Assembly (NCBI RefSeq): GCF_042242105.1
Contig: NC_092020.1
Span: 14,015,288-14,079,287, forward strand
Length of the DNA stretch: 64,000 nt
Origin: Pempheris klunzingeri
Taxonomy: Eukaryota > Chordata > Actinopteri > Acropomatiformes > Pempheridae
Reading direction: 5' to 3'
Shown piece after piece: positions 30,013 to 61,150 of this stretch. The notes below the pieces were generated by a model. That model was not told the origin of the DNA. It was given only the letters and a program-made list of their open reading frames with translations, and did no database searches. Every line of letters begins with the position of its first letter. Positions within the stretch are counted from its first letter, which is position 1. Made by a program: the position numbers and the translations under genes.

Positions 30013-31777
30013 TTTATTCAGAAAAAAAACATATTAACATTATTTATAACTGTTCATTTGACAATTTTGTTATGAACATACATTAACACAAAAATATGTG
30101 AATCAACATTAGTTTGGTCGGGACATGGAGTAAAACTGACAGATGTTTCTAAATAAAGGGATAAATAAAAGAATAGACTGTTCTCTAAAAATAAATGCTT
30201 CTGCACATCGGTAAAGTAATCAGTGAGGAAGGCTGAACAGATAAAAGTACCATCTCTCCGCTGCAGCTTTGGAGGCGATCACTGACACAGATGATCAAGT
30301 CCGCAGTCCGTTTATGGATGTTAAAAAAAGACAAAACCTCATACATGTCAAAATCAGAATTGATATATACAGACACCATTTAGGCCCTTTAATTTTTTTT
30401 TCTTGTAGAGAACAACATTAATGAAAACATTCTCCATTCTTCTTGGTTCTCAGTCTCAGTCGAGTAGAAACTGATTCTTGGACGGCTTCATTCAAAATGT
30501 ACATGTAAGTGTATGAGCCGAACACTGGTAAACATGCTTCCATGTCCGAAGACACAAATAAAGGTAGGAGAGCTCGGTCATCTATGGTTACTCGTGCTGC
30601 ATGGGGCACCGGGGCCCCTGAAGCCTTTGTACAGCTGGGTCTAAATGGTTAAGAAGGCAGCCAAGTCAGTCAGTCAGTCAATTTATAAACACCTAGGCTA
30701 AATTGGTTTTTTCATGCAGCATCTTTTTGCTTGATTGTTGAAATTATTTAGTTCATTTTTTAATTGTTTTTTTTTCTTTTTTGCTTGACTTGAGTTGTAT
30801 TTAACGGCAAAGTAGCACACGACGCAGCTCCAGACCAGAAGCAGAATCCACAATCTGAGATGTTGAAGGGCTTGTTTCAGCAGAGAAAATATTAATGACT
30901 GACACACAACGTGAAGAGCAGACACGAGTGTGTGTCCTCATATCAGGCTGCGGTGTAATAACCTACTAACTTCACCTTCCATCTGCAGGACTGTAAATGT
31001 TTTACCTCACTGAACACAGTTCAGTAGAGCTCAGAGGCGTCTGGGTGCACCTGGGTTAAGGGGAGGGTCCCGAGTTCATCCTTGCACATCACGCATATCA
31101 TTTCAAATTGCCTTTGTCATCAAAATTACCACCATTAACATCATTTAACAAGAAGATACAAAATCAGAAGTGGGGTAGCTGATCTGAAATCAAACAAACA
31201 GCCAGTTACATAAATGCCCCATTTTTCATCAGTGCCGCTGGTAGACAACCACGAAGGGTTTTTGTTACACAAAACAGTGGGCAAGGGATAAGAATAGGCT
31301 TTGCTCGAGCACACAAATACAGAAAGAAGAGGAGGAGGAGGGGGTGGAGAAAGCAAAAGAGCCTGAAGAACCAAAAAAAAAGACAAACATGTAAACGTCT
31401 CTCCAGTCTGGGGGTGGTTTCTACCCCTCAGAAGCTGAGCTGTAGCAATCAACACACCATCAAGCACAATCCAGAGGTTAACAATCAAGAAATCCACAGT
31501 TCTGCACAGTTTTGCAATCCGTAATCCATTGCGTAATCCAGCCTGTTCCCTTTCTAGCCCTTTCTAGGTCCTTTCAGTTCTGGGAGGCTGGGGAGGAGGT
31601 GAGGGAGTGTGTGAAAGTGTAGACCTAGATGTGTGTACGTTTTCTGTGTTTTCTGTGTGCGTGTGTGTGGACGTGTTAGGCATATTCCTGTGTATGTATG
31701 TCCGTAAATGTGCACATTCTGGCATAGTTGCGTGTTCAGGTGTAAACTCATTTGTATCCACCGCTGACATCCGTTCA
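30013..31777 (-). other. ppp2r2c: Probable 3' UTR of ppp2r2c
   Basis: This region directly follows the ppp2r2c stop on the minus strand. Candidate minus-strand AATAAA signals are visible, for example at 30013-30018. No coding or mobile sequence is seen. The actual cleavage site is unknown. If the distal signal is used, the ends of wfs1 and ppp2r2c transcripts face each other with almost no gap. Confidence 0.4.
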
Positions 31778-50335
<18,558 letters not shown>

Positions 50336-50352
<17 letters not shown>

Positions 50353-50452
50353 CAGAGGGGCTGGGGGGAGTGCCCGTCTCGGTGGGGCAGCGTGGTGGTG
50401 GCAGATCTGTGGTGGAGGGGGTGGTGGGGATGCCGGCCAGCACAGCGCCCAT
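50336..50452 (-). CDS. Overlapping upstream ORF of ppp2r2c (38 codons)
   Basis: An ATG at 50452 (MGAVLAGIPTTPS...) opens a frame that runs through the ppp2r2c start at 50352 and stops at 50336, in a different frame. Its context is strong (A at -3, G at +4), whereas the ppp2r2c ATG has C at -3. If the transcript includes it, it should limit initiation at the main start. The peptide itself shows no recognisable domain. It may be regulatory only, and it is not a separate gene. Confidence 0.35.
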
Positions 50453-50607
50453 ACTGCTGCTCACCAACGCCTCCTCAGCACAGGGGCGCAGAGCCGGGCA
50501 TCCTATCCTTAAATGAGGATGAGGGGCAGGTAGGGAGGGAGTGGGCCGGTCCCGAAGGAGGGATGGGAGCGCGTAGGAGTCCACACAACTGCTTCTGAGA
50601 GCCAAAC
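50353..50607 (-). other. ppp2r2c: 5' UTR part of the first ppp2r2c coding exon
   Basis: Upstream of the ATG the minus strand has an acceptor, CCTTCCTCTGCAG|GTTTGG, placing the exon edge at 50607. The UTR is GC-rich and contains the overlapping upstream ORF. Confidence 0.5.
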
Positions 50608-51151
50608 CTGCAGAGGAAGGATTATTTGAAAACAGTTAAAAAACTACCAGGGGTGAGCTTGATTTGTGCCTCATGAGAGCACAAATCACTCGAGAGGCAA
50701 GAAAAAATCCAGCGCACCTCATGTCCACCCTGCAGCTGCTGAGTCCAGGTGTGGCCAGACCATTTCTACTCTCTCACAAACTCACACAACATAAACAGCC
50801 CTGTGCTCTTAGAAATGGGTGAAGTCCCTACTTGTTAACAGATGCTCCAGGAGAAGAGAAGAGAGGAGATGAAGAGGAGGATGGGAGTGGGGGGAGGGGA
50901 GAGAGGGATGAGCAGAGCCCCTGGTCGGTGTATCTGCAGTGCTGCTGCTTCTGCAGTGAACTCACACGCATGGACACACGTATACACACATACACAGTGG
51001 GACAAACGCACACTCACCTACACACTTGGCAGCTTGCGGGTCAGGTGATCATCAGTGGATCCTCCATGAAAAACATCTCTCTCCTCCTCAGCGGATAACT
51101 GTCTCTCTGGTTCCTCGGCTGTTCCAGTATGAGGAGGAAAATCCTACTGAC

Positions 51152-51270
51152 CTGCGTTCTGCTGCAGTCTGCGCTCTGGCGTATGTATGAAAGGCAGAGT
51201 GAGAGGTAGAGAGAGGGGGAGGGAGAGTGAGAGAGAGAGGATCTATCCTGCTGCGCTGGTACGTGTGTGA
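51152..51270 (-). other. ppp2r2c: Probable noncoding first exon of ppp2r2c
   Basis: It ends with AACGCAG|GTCAGTAG, a good donor at 51151/51152, and begins just downstream of a GC box plus CCAAT box. The 5' end is estimated from promoter spacing. Pairing with the acceptor at 50607 gives a short intron of 544 bp. Confidence 0.45.
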
Positions 51271-51282
51271 TGCATCAGAGCT

Positions 51283-51311
51283 GGCCCCGCCCACTCATCG
51301 GTGCAGCCAAT
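51283..51311 (-). promoter_or_regulatory. ppp2r2c: ppp2r2c core promoter: GC box and CCAAT box
   Basis: GGCCCCGCCC at 51283-51292 is an Sp/KLF-type GC box and CCAAT at 51307-51311 reads ATTGG on the sense strand. Both lie just upstream of the proposed noncoding exon. No TATA box is seen. Confidence 0.45.
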
Positions 51312-51679
51312 CACCACAGAGCTGAGATCTGCCTGACCACTGACTGCAGGTGATTAAATATGATAAAGAAAGAGAGAGGGATGCTAGAGTGGGTGGCAGA
51401 GCGGAAGTGGCTGAGTGTCTTATAAGGCTGTGACTAATGGGAGCGGTAGCAGAGAGAGCAGGAGAGAGGATGAGACTGTCTCACTTGACTGAGTGCTGAG
51501 TATGAACTACAGCACAGTGACTACTAGAGGAATCACCTGGAGACACTATTCAATTAGCACAGAGTCGACTAACACACAGATTTTAATACACAGCAGAGTC
51601 TCTTCTATGCAAAGTCTATACACAACAAAAGGCTAGATGATAATTCAATGATAACTTGTCAAGTTATTCATCTACTAAT

Positions 51680-52075
51680 TTCTGGGAACTTTTGAGATAT
51701 ACTTTTATTTGCTTTCTTAGATTTAGATAAGAAGCTCAATGTCACTCTTATATCTGTCTGTTAAGTATGAAGCTATACTGCCAGCGGTCAGTAAGCTTAG
51801 CTTAACATAAAGACTGAAAAACAGAGGAAAACACCTTGCCTGGCTCAGTCCAAAGGTACCAGAACCTCTAAAGCTCATCAATTAACACTTGATTAGTTTC
51901 ATACTAAAACAGTTGTGGTTTTATGGGTGACTAGGTGCGGCAGAGTCTTCTTGTTTGCCAGTTTTGTCATCACAGAGAGGTTGCCAGGCAACCAGCAGAG
52001 ACTCCAGGAAGTCATGAAATGGGCCAATACATGACCTCCATATAACCACAGCTCCAGTTTTTATACAGACTTAAC
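51680..52075 (+). repeat. Dispersed percomorph repeat (GCTTAGCTTAGCATAAAGACTGG type)
   Basis: The order of motifs is ttatttgctttcttagattt, aagctatactgccagcggtc, then gcttagcttaacataaagac, then gcctggctcagtccaaaggt, then ctctaaagctcatcaattaa, then ttgccaggcaaccagcagag. This repeat is very common in percomorph intergenic DNA. Ends and transposition mechanism are not visible. Confidence 0.65.
51980..51992. promoter_or_regulatory. RFX X-box-like palindrome inside a dispersed repeat
   Basis: GTTGCCAGGCAAC is a perfect two-half-site palindrome, but it belongs to the repeat, so copies are probably scattered through the genome. Confidence 0.3.
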
Positions 52076-52131
52076 AAATAAGATACAATGTGCTGATTAC
52101 TACGCTTTATTTTGTATCAGTCTTATTGATA

Positions 52132-52395
52132 GTAGGGTTGTAACTAAGGATTATCTATTTATTAAGGATTATTTTCATTATTGATTTGTTGATTGATCGA
52201 TTTATCATTCAGATGTCAAATAATAGCAAAAAACGCCCCTTATAATTTCACACTACTTAAGTTGACGTCTTCTAATTGTTTGTTTTGCCTGACCAACACT
52301 TCAAAACTCAAATATATTGTGACTTAAACAATTAATAAATTATCAAAAGTGTTGCTGAATAATTTTTTGTCAACAACCAGTCAAATTGATCATTG
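52132..52395 (+). repeat. Dispersed teleost repeat (GGGCTGCAACTAA type)
   Basis: It begins agggttgtaactaaggatta, the best-preserved start in this window, and continues with gattattttcattattgatt and aattgtttgttttgcctgac. Confidence 0.65.
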
Positions 52396-53113
52396 CTTCT
52401 CTAACTGGCAGTACTAACAATCAAAATAAGACTTAATATCAGTAGTACGAAATCTTGTTATCCTGGTTATTTCATATATACAGTATGTCGATATCAGAAA
52501 ATATCTGTCTCAATATTAAGATAGAATATTTCAACTATGCCGTGCAGCCCTACTAGAAAGGATTAGAAATAACCACTGACTGAAAGAGAAATACTTAAAT
52601 TCACACACCAACACACATTCAGCTTCAGTCAGCGTGGCAGCAGAGAGTGAGGGGCTGCCAGTGACAGTTGGTGCCATCACTAGTGCTGGCTGTCTGCCAC
52701 CAGGCTTTAAACCCCCCCACAGCAGGGAACAAGAAGAGCTGTTTATCTGACTAACTCCAAGACTGCCAGCATCGCCCTCCCCCACCCACTACTTACCAAT
52801 GATGGGCAGGGCTCCACACACCAATGCCATATCTGCCCTTCTAACTGCCCCCCACCGGCCTAACATCCACCACAAAGCTCCCCTAAGCCCACCCACTGCT
52901 TCCCATATATAGCTACTGATCTACCTGCACGTCTCCACCTATTCACCCCAACCATATGCCACCAGAGTCTCCCTCTGGCTAAACCTATAAACACATACGG
53001 TTTGGTGTTTAGCTCTTACTCCAGCTCTCAGACCAAAAGCAGAGAGGGAGACGTGAGAAACACTATCAATGTTAAATATGTTATTTTCAGTATTTTTTGA
53101 CACACTTTTATAA

Positions 53114-53143
53114 CTATTATTATTATTATTATTATTATTATTA
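53114..53143. repeat. (TTA)n microsatellite
   Basis: About ten TTA/ATT units. Confidence 0.95.
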
Positions 53144-53219
53144 GAACTATGTAGATTGGCTAATGATATAAAGACATATTTGGATATTGCATATTTGCAT
53201 TCTAATCATCAATCACTTT

Positions 53220-53470
53220 GATAAAGGGTTAAATGTTTTTCAGCCTAATTTATCAATCGAAAATGCCAAACATTAGCTGGTTCCACCTTCTCAAATATGA
53301 TTTGCTGCTTTTTTCTGTGTTATATCATTTCGAATTGGATGCCTTTGGGTTTTGTACCAATGTCCAGACAAAACTGGCAGTCTGAAGACCTCACATATGG
53401 CTTTCCACTATTTTCAGACAAGTAAACCAATGTATCCATTGACAGATTAATCAATAACAAAATCATCTAA
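53220..53470 (+). repeat. Dispersed teleost repeat (GGGCTGCAACTAA type)
   Basis: Motifs gaaaatgccaaacattagct, ttccaccttctcaaatatga, ctgtgttatatcatttcgaa and gacagattaatcaataacaa follow the same order as the copies at 44.6-45.0 kb. Confidence 0.6.
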
Positions 53471-54602
53471 AAATGTACCCCCCAATGTTGGGTTTTCCCT
53501 TAAACCACTTAAATAAATAGGAAATAAATAGATACATACGTAAGTACACAATATGCAATATGTCACAATATGCAGTCATTAAAATGCTCCATAAAACACC
53601 AGAATAAGGTTCAAGTCTTACAACCTTTATCAAAGTGTCCATTCTTGGTAGTCTTGAAGTGACTGCAGAGAATTAACAAATATATAAATAAATAGCTTCT
53701 GGCTTCACCCACATCAGATCTTTTCTTTAGAAAACACTTCAGGTGAAGTAACTGATTAGCATTTAGCCACAAGTACGACCTGTTGGCAATATTCAACACA
53801 GAGAGAGCAATTTGTAGCACATAAATTACTTAAAGATGAACATATAACTGCATTAATTCATTTTTGAGCTTTTTGGGTCACAAAAACTCTGAACACGCTC
53901 CAAAACAGCCTTCACATGTTTTAGCTTTGTAGCATTGCTGTGGCTAACTTGTTAGCAAACAGTTGCCTAGTTACAGCAGACACACACCATGTTTCTGGCT
54001 GCATTATGGATGTGGGGTTAAGTCCAATACTCACTGACCTTTCAGCTTTGGCTTGTCCTCCATCAACCCGAGAGCAGTCCAGGCTGGATGTCTGGTGCTG
54101 GCAGGTGTCCTGGTGTACAGTAGCTTGAGCTTGTTTGATGAAAACAGCTGCCTGCTGCTGGTGGAAAAAAAAATTAGAGAGGTGAGACTGAGGCAAACAG
54201 TAAATGTACAGGCTGGAAAATCAAATCATTAAGCTGAAACAGGTTTTAAAAATCTCCACAGAGCAGAACTGGGCAATAATTCTCTGAAAGATTATGGTGC
54301 TGGTTTTGTTGAATGTAATTTTTCACTAATAAAAATCAGACAAACAAACAAACTATATGTATGCTAAATACCGCATGGAGTAGGTGAAAATAAACGTGTT
54401 TTTCTAATTTGGGTGAAACAACCCTTTAGGCACTCCCCATTTTTTATGTTTATTGTAAAAAGAATGCTCCCTGAAGAGGTTGCAGAGCCATCAAATACAT
54501 TAAGTTTAAACATGTGTTTAACATGTTTATTTGAATGTCCTAAGATCCACTTCTTAGTGACTGCCTCCAGACTAACTGTCTTCAATCTTACACTGTAAAA
54601 TC

Positions 54603-54677
54603 CCCATCATCATCATCCTCATCATCATCATCATCACCATCATCATCCCCATCATCATCATCATCATCATCATCATC
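54603..54677. repeat. (CAT)n imperfect trinucleotide tract
   Basis: CAT/ATC units interrupted by CCT, ACC and CCC triplets. The Asp-rich open frame it creates on the minus strand is not a credible gene. Confidence 0.9.
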
Positions 54678-54841
54678 GTCCCTGCATGTGACAGGTTTGT
54701 CCAAGTACAGTAAATCCAAGTCAAGCTCGTCCTTGTTAACCCCACCATGCCTGACCCTGGGCCTGTGTGACAGCAGTCTCGGGTCTGTCTCCCGTAGCGA
54801 CTGTGCCATTCAGCCGTGAAGGCTTGGCCTCGGACGGTCCC

Positions 54842-54855
54842 GTTACCTTGGTGAC
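54842..54855. promoter_or_regulatory. RFX X-box-like motif
   Basis: GTTACCTTGGTGAC has both half-sites with a two-base centre, in intergenic DNA. Confidence 0.3.
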
Positions 54856-55648
54856 AGTGGAGCGTGACTACCCACCATCTCCATCACTTGGACCAGTTGC
54901 CCTGGAGTGAATGTGAGCTGTATTGTGTCCTCTCGTCATCCCCTTCGGTAGAGATGGTGGGGATACTGATGGAGAATCACTGTTTGGTCTTCAACATTTA
55001 ACCACAGCATGCAGATCATCCAAGACTGTTTACAATATTCCTGTTTGTTAGGGTGAAAACAGGCAAAAAAAAACCTCAAAATGAAGTGATGATTTACAGC
55101 TGATCTGTTGAATCACTGATGACTCATGTTTAGTTCGCAGCAAGTATCAAAAATCAACAGTCAACACACATTCATCTTGTCTTAAGATAATACACAAGAG
55201 GTTAACCCTGTATACTTTTTAAGTTTTATAAATGAGATATTTCTAAATATTGGATATTTTCCATCATAAAAGCTGACTGTATATGAGAGGGAAGTGTCCT
55301 CCAAACATGAAAATAACCATGGCTCTGTGGGGAATTGTATTTCTTTTATATAGATTAGGTCAAACTTGGTCAAAAATATCAGACCAAATTAGATCCAGTG
55401 TGTAGGAGAAGTAGAGTCTCAGGCACAGTTTCTGCTGCAGGTAAATGGACTTTACCTTCAGCAGAGGGAGTGGACTTTGAGACCCCAACACAATTCAGGC
55501 CAACAGCCAGTTGGCATGATAATGAACAACATCATTCATCAGGAGCGCCGATGTGTCCAATCAGACGCAGCAATGCTTGTGAGTGTCTGTCTCTGTTGAC
55601 CTGGTGCTTCTCTTCCTTCCCACCCCCACTCCAATGTGCAGACACAGG

Positions 55649-55661
55649 GTTGCTTAGCAAC
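55649..55661. promoter_or_regulatory. RFX X-box, perfect palindrome
   Basis: GTTGCTTAGCAAC: two exact 6-bp inverted half-sites around one base, the best X-box match in the window. It is intergenic and not within any repeat I recognise. Confidence 0.45.
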
Positions 55662-58600
55662 CCAAGAGCAGCCTATGGAGAGCACGCGCTCATTCGTGCA
55701 GACACTCAAACACACTTAGAAAACCCAGGAACTCTGAAAAAGGAAGATAATGTACTCCCACTCCAGCCCTCCATCGTGCTCTGTGACCTCCAAAATGAAG
55801 GGAAGCAGTCGAGCCCACTGCCTGGAGGAGATTCAACCCATTGACCGTGGCCCAGTGACTGCTCCTCAGTGCCCTGAATACACACAAACACATGAAAACA
55901 TGCACACACAAGTCTACAGCATCCAGACCATTATTTAATATTTTTGATTATGACTGATTATGGAGGGATTTAAGTCGGCAGCCATGAAATCAGCATTTCC
56001 AACAGACAAAGAGCTTTAGAAGACGAAAGTTAAAAGCTCTGCAGCGTCTCCCCAGTCTAACACTATTAGCACATTAAGTGAGTGCTTAAATACAGTCAGC
56101 AGACGATGGATCAACTCAGTGCCTTGAGCGGGGGACAGCACTGTAATCCCCTGAAGGGGGGTTTCACTACAGTAATGGCAACCCGTATGAAACCGCAGCC
56201 CCTGGGGAGTGGTGGGACTGGGTAGATTATGAGCAGCCTTGGGGCGATGCTAAACCCCTTACAGCCCTGACACACACACACACAGGAAGAAGCTGTTAGG
56301 TGTACACACATAAATAGAGCCATAACACGTTAAAACTCACACATGAACTGCTTCAAAATGGAAAATATAAAGACAGAGAGGTGTGTGCACAAACAGATAA
56401 ACAAACACAATATCCAGGAGTATAATTTATCACACAAACATGCATTTCCACCTGAGTGGGGGTAACTATTTCCTCTCTTTTTACATCTGTATGACATGTT
56501 TGGGGAGGAGGAAGCAGTAAGTGGACATCAGGGGGATAATTTTATTCCTGGAGGATTTTGGACTGGTGATGGAATGGCTGTTTGAGCCGAGGGCAAGGAG
56601 ATGGCAGGAGGTTGAGAGTGTGTTTTTTTCTGGCAAATTAAAGAATCAGCCTCAGGGTAAGAGAAATAAACTGAAACATGGTGACATAAAAGGTAAAGGG
56701 CACATTATCGCCTGATCCATGCTGGAAAACAGAATGATAACACTGTGGCCTGGTGATAAACACTGAGTGGAACATGGTGACCTGACAGGGATATGGTTAT
56801 TATTACATGTGGACTGTGAAAACAAACAGAAAGGTCTAAATTATAACAAATCAAATCACTGGAGGAATGGACTGCGGAGCTATTAGTGTTGGGTCAAATT
56901 ACTTTATCTGGTTTTACCCAGAGCCATGGGGCAAAACATGTGAAATGAGCATTATTTTGAGCAGTTGTTTTGATAGAATGTCTACATACAACGTACCTGT
57001 ATGCAATGCTTTTATCACATAAATTCAAAGCACCCATAGTGTACAGTCCCTCCATCCTGATAAACTGTTCATTTGTTGCTTTTCCCCCTTGGGGCAAAGC
57101 TGCTTAGAGCAAAAAGGAGATTACACATAACCAAATATGCAAACAGAAAACACTGCAAAGCCTATGTGACTCCTGCTTATGAACACACACACACACATCT
57201 ATTTTGAGATCCAAACCGGCATAAAGATTTGGGTTTCTATTTGACCCGAGGCTTTCATACACACATAAATACAGTACTTACACACCATATTCACCTAAAT
57301 GGTCTGTAAGCGCCTGCAGCTTTACTCAGTGGGGATCCAAACCCCTCAGTAGTTCACTCACAGACACACACACACACAATGCCCTGATCTGACTCATAAA
57401 TCCACAAACATAAAACTCTATAAGCAAGACATGCACATAATGTTGCCTTTGCCTTTATCTCTGTCATACAATTCAGCTGATCCAGGGTTGGCCTTTGGTT
57501 TTTTTTAACAGTTAAACTGTTAAAATTTTATAACTGTGAGTGTAAGAACCCAGAGGGAGAGACAGACACAGGTGACCGCTGGGGGAGGGTAGGTCGCTGG
57601 GGGGGGGGTCACTGAATGTAATCTTTCAATGAACAAACTGAGGACTCAGCAGCCAGGGGAATATACGGGCACAGCTGGGCCAAGCCTCGCTCAGCAGTTG
57701 AGACTGTGTGTGAAAGGGAGAGTGAGCGAGAGAGAGACGGACAAATGTCTCATCAACCTCCACACATCAAATATGCTCACAGCATTTTTATACAGGCCTT
57801 CGTGACATAAGCCAGTCTTTGCTGTGTGTAAAAATACACTCCGAAGCCAATATGAGGCTTCAGCAGTGTGGGACAATCAAATTGAGTGAGTATTTTCCAA
57901 AGTTACTGTTCTCATTAGTGCAAAAGTCCCTCTTTGTGTTTCCATCACACAGACAGCCTTTCCTTGCTGAACTGCAGTGGAGGGATAGACAAATTTCATA
58001 CTAAAAACATTAACTCACTTGATTTGACTAACTCAGGCTGTTTAAGCCTCATACACTAAACGCTTGAGCTGCAACTTTTTTTTCACACAGAACAAAGACA
58101 GCAGATTTTGTCCATTTGTGGGTATTGTTTTATGATGAACTGTGAGCCTATCTTTTAAGGAAGACTGAGACTGAGATACAAAATATCATGGTTCTATGCA
58201 AGATGAGTGGTATAAAGGGAACTGCACACATTTTAGCCACACACACACATACAAGCCAAACTGAAGGAGGGATGTCAGGTTTTGTGCATGTGACACAGTA
58301 GGACTCACATGCCCACATTTTGATTTTGCCTTATAAGCACATGTAGAGACCATGACCATGAGAGAGATGGCATGATGACACAAATGCAAACATCAGGGAA
58401 AGACGACCTGAAAATATAGGGCAAATGGTAAAACATGCTGAGAGCAACACTTCTATCAGAAATCTATTTGCAGTGCTGGCCAAAGCCATTCCTACACATT
58501 TATATGAATGTTGGCAGTGCCCCCTTGTGTCTGGCTAAGAATGGTGCAACAATATGAGCCTACACTGCACAATGCATTAATGTTTCAGGACATTCGGTTT

Positions 58601-59240
58601 GTACATTAGTATATTATTTAATTCCACTTTGCAAAAACAGGATGCAAAATAAAAGCTCAGTTCTTCTTTAACAACACGGTTATGTACTTGCAATAACACA
58701 TTTCCATTTTACAACACAGTCAAAACAAATGTTTGAGGAGATGGGCAGTACATAAGCACAATTGTGGAGGAAGAGACGTGCTATCCTACCGCTGCATGCC
58801 ACATGTCTAAATCTAATACTAACTAGACTTTCTTTATTGGCTTTATGAAAAGCATTATTTTGTACTTCTGTCACTTCAATTAATGAAAAGGTACTCAGAT
58901 CTGTTTAGTGACTTTTCACTGATAGGGAATAATATCATTGTAAAATAGAGTCACCCTGGAGAAAAATGATCTTGTTTACAATAATAGCCATTTTTTCTTC
59001 ATGGAAGGTTATATCCAGTAATTTACAACACAGTTCAACACAAAGCTCCCCTTTTAGTGTGAGCCATGATTCTGACATTGAATCATATTTTAAAATAAAA
59101 TGTACTTGTTAATTACATGTAATAAAATTTGATGATGGTTGATTTTATAGTTGCTCTGCATTAAATTTAGAAAGTGTTAAGCGTTTAGATATTTGTTTTA
59201 ATGGGACATAAAAGGCAATCCTGAAAAAAAAATCCAGGGG

Positions 59241-59246
59241 TTTATT
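59241..59246 (-). terminator. Polyadenylation signal of zinc-finger gene 1
   Basis: TTTATT on the plus strand is AATAAA in the transcript, 43 bp after the stop codon. This would give a very short 3' UTR; later signals may also be used. Confidence 0.5.
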
Positions 59247-59288
59247 TTGCAAACCAAAATTAAAGTGCAGATTAGTTTTTGAATATTT

Positions 59289-61150
59289 TCAAATGGGATT
59301 AGGGCCCATGTCAGGCTCCTGCTGATCATCCATGTAGTAGGGATCTCCTTGATGAACTCTGTGATTGTGCACCCGTAGGTTCCCCCTATGGGCAAATCTC
59401 TTCCCACACTCTGTGCAAGCAAAGGGCCTCTTCCCCATGTGAACATCCCGTTGGTGGGCTCTCAGGTTCCCGCTGCGAGCAAAACGTTTCCCACACTGAG
59501 CACAGCCAAAAGGCCGCTCCCCTGTATGTGTGCGAGTGTGCACAGTGAGCTCAGAGGGAGTAAGGAAGCTCTTGTCACAGAACTGGCAGGGATGCAGTCT
59601 GACTCCCGTGTGGCGTAGAAGGTGTCTGCGCTGGTGGGAGGGGTAGGTAAAACACTTGGTACAGTATGGGCAGGTGTAAGGTCGTCCGTTCCCTCCACCA
59701 GGAGCTACAGGGTGGCTGAGAGTATTTGTGTGTCGTAGCGTGAGCGATTGTGAATTGGATTGAGGCCGGAGAGGGTCTCTGTTACCAAATGTTGTGACCC
59801 GCCGTGTGTGATTGATGGGGCCTCTCCCACCCCTGTCCTCTCTGGATCTCCATAGCGAGTCGCCAGAGGGGGCTTGGGCTTGAACCTGCCGAGCCCCCCT
59901 CTGCCCCACACCCTGACCCTGCACTGAGTTCTGATTGGAGTTCTGGTTCTCAGGCTCCTGGTCCAGGAAAGGGAAAGAGCTATCATCCTCTTCGTTGCTG
60001 GTCTCATCAGAGCCAAAACCAGGCCGAAAACAGGGTGCGTCTGTGGCTGCACTGCTGCTGGCTGGACCAGAGCAGCTGGTGCTATCTGCCTGCAGGTTTT
60101 CCAGACCAGACACCCCTCCTCGAGTGGCGTCCAACCCTGGCAACCACTCCCCTGGTTGAGCTAGGCTTGGGTCAGGCCTGGGGGAGCACCGTCCGCTCTG
60201 GGAGATGGAGAGAAAAGGAGTGGAGGCTTGATCCTGGAGGGGCCTGTGGTCTGCACTGTGACTGCCCTGATCCCAATGAGACACTGCAGAGATAATAGGG
60301 GGAAAGCGGGTTTCATTGCCTATAATAAAATACTCTCATACTGTAGCACTGAAAAGACTAAATAACCCTAACCCAATAGCAGGACAAGAACATTGTGACT
60401 TCTTACATTTGGCCTTGTCCTGTGTGTCAGACAGGGTTTCCATCTGCCTCTGATCCACAGCAGCAAGGTTTCCCTCTGAGCCTTGGACTGCGACAGGCCC
60501 CAGGGAAGGCCGTGATCCAGCACGCTGTAGAGAATAAGTGCAACAGGTCTGTAAGACATACAAAGGCCAACAGCATGGCATGGTGCAAATGTCACTGTGT
60601 GCTGGCTGTTCAGAAATCAAAAAGGCTTAATTACTTGGAGCCAGATTTTAAGCCATGGAGTGACAGGACAGGGTCTGACCTCATGTTTTACTGAAGCTCC
60701 ATCCTGGCCTGTGACCTCCTCTTTCAGGCTACTAAGGCTCTGACTGAGTCCTTCTACTGGATCCGAGTGACAAGATATATCCTTTCCTACGTTCAGTCCT
60801 GTGGAAGAAAGGTGCAGGTAGTCAGTAAATGCTCTGGTGCTTTTTCATTAGTAAAACTAGTGAGCTGTATTACCGGATCCTGTTAGGGTCTGCTGCCTCA
60901 AGCTGCTCTCTCTGTCTCCCGATGACATCTCCCCTTCCTCGCTCCCTCCAACTTTTGCCCTCTGCCTCCTCTCGACTTTCTCCAGCTTGCCTCGGAGGAT
61001 GGATATCTCCTCTGTTTTCTGCGCTAGCTCCGCCTGCTGTTCACACAGGCTGCTCTCAAAGATTTTGGCAATCTCGCACACAGCGGCAGCCAACAGAGAG
61101 TCCATGACTGTGGCCAGCTGAGCGTGGAAAGCACTCCTCACAGACTCCAT
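59289..61150 (-). CDS. C2H2 zinc-finger protein 1, four coding exons (complete)
   Basis: Exons 60874-61150, 60680-60798, 60407-60524 and 59289-60283 join in frame to 502 codons plus stop. The N-terminus (MESVRSAFHAQLATVMDSLL, then coiled coil up to about residue 66) is of a type that recurs in teleost zinc-finger proteins and may mediate dimerisation. Then come an acidic, Ser/Gln-rich linker and four C-terminal C2H2 fingers: CPYCTKCFTYPSHQRRHLLRH, CQFCDKSFLTPSELTVHTRTH, CAQCGKRFARSGNLRAHQRD and CTECGKRFAHRGNLRVHNHR, with H(T)GERPF-like linkers. It is presumably a nuclear DNA-binding factor; its targets are unknown. The start is the ATG at 61150 because the family-like text begins there; an in-frame ATG at 61294 would add 48 residues with no such similarity. 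A second zinc-finger gene lies directly upstream on the same strand. Confidence 0.9.

Larger units (their letters stand above)
51312..59240. other. Intergenic region between ppp2r2c and the zinc-finger genes
   Basis: No gene is supported. Recognised contents are dispersed repeats at 51680-52075, 52132-52395 and 53220-53470, a (TTA)n tract, a (CAT)n tract and RFX-like motifs at 54842 and 55649. The rest is unassigned single-copy-looking DNA with short CA runs. Confidence 0.6.

Noticed and set aside
54588..54809. Asp-rich open frame over the CAT repeat
   Set aside because: Produced by an imperfect trinucleotide repeat; no exon signals.
55398..55844. 148-codon plus-strand open frame
   Set aside because: No ATG start at its beginning, no recognisable domain, and no splice or promoter support.
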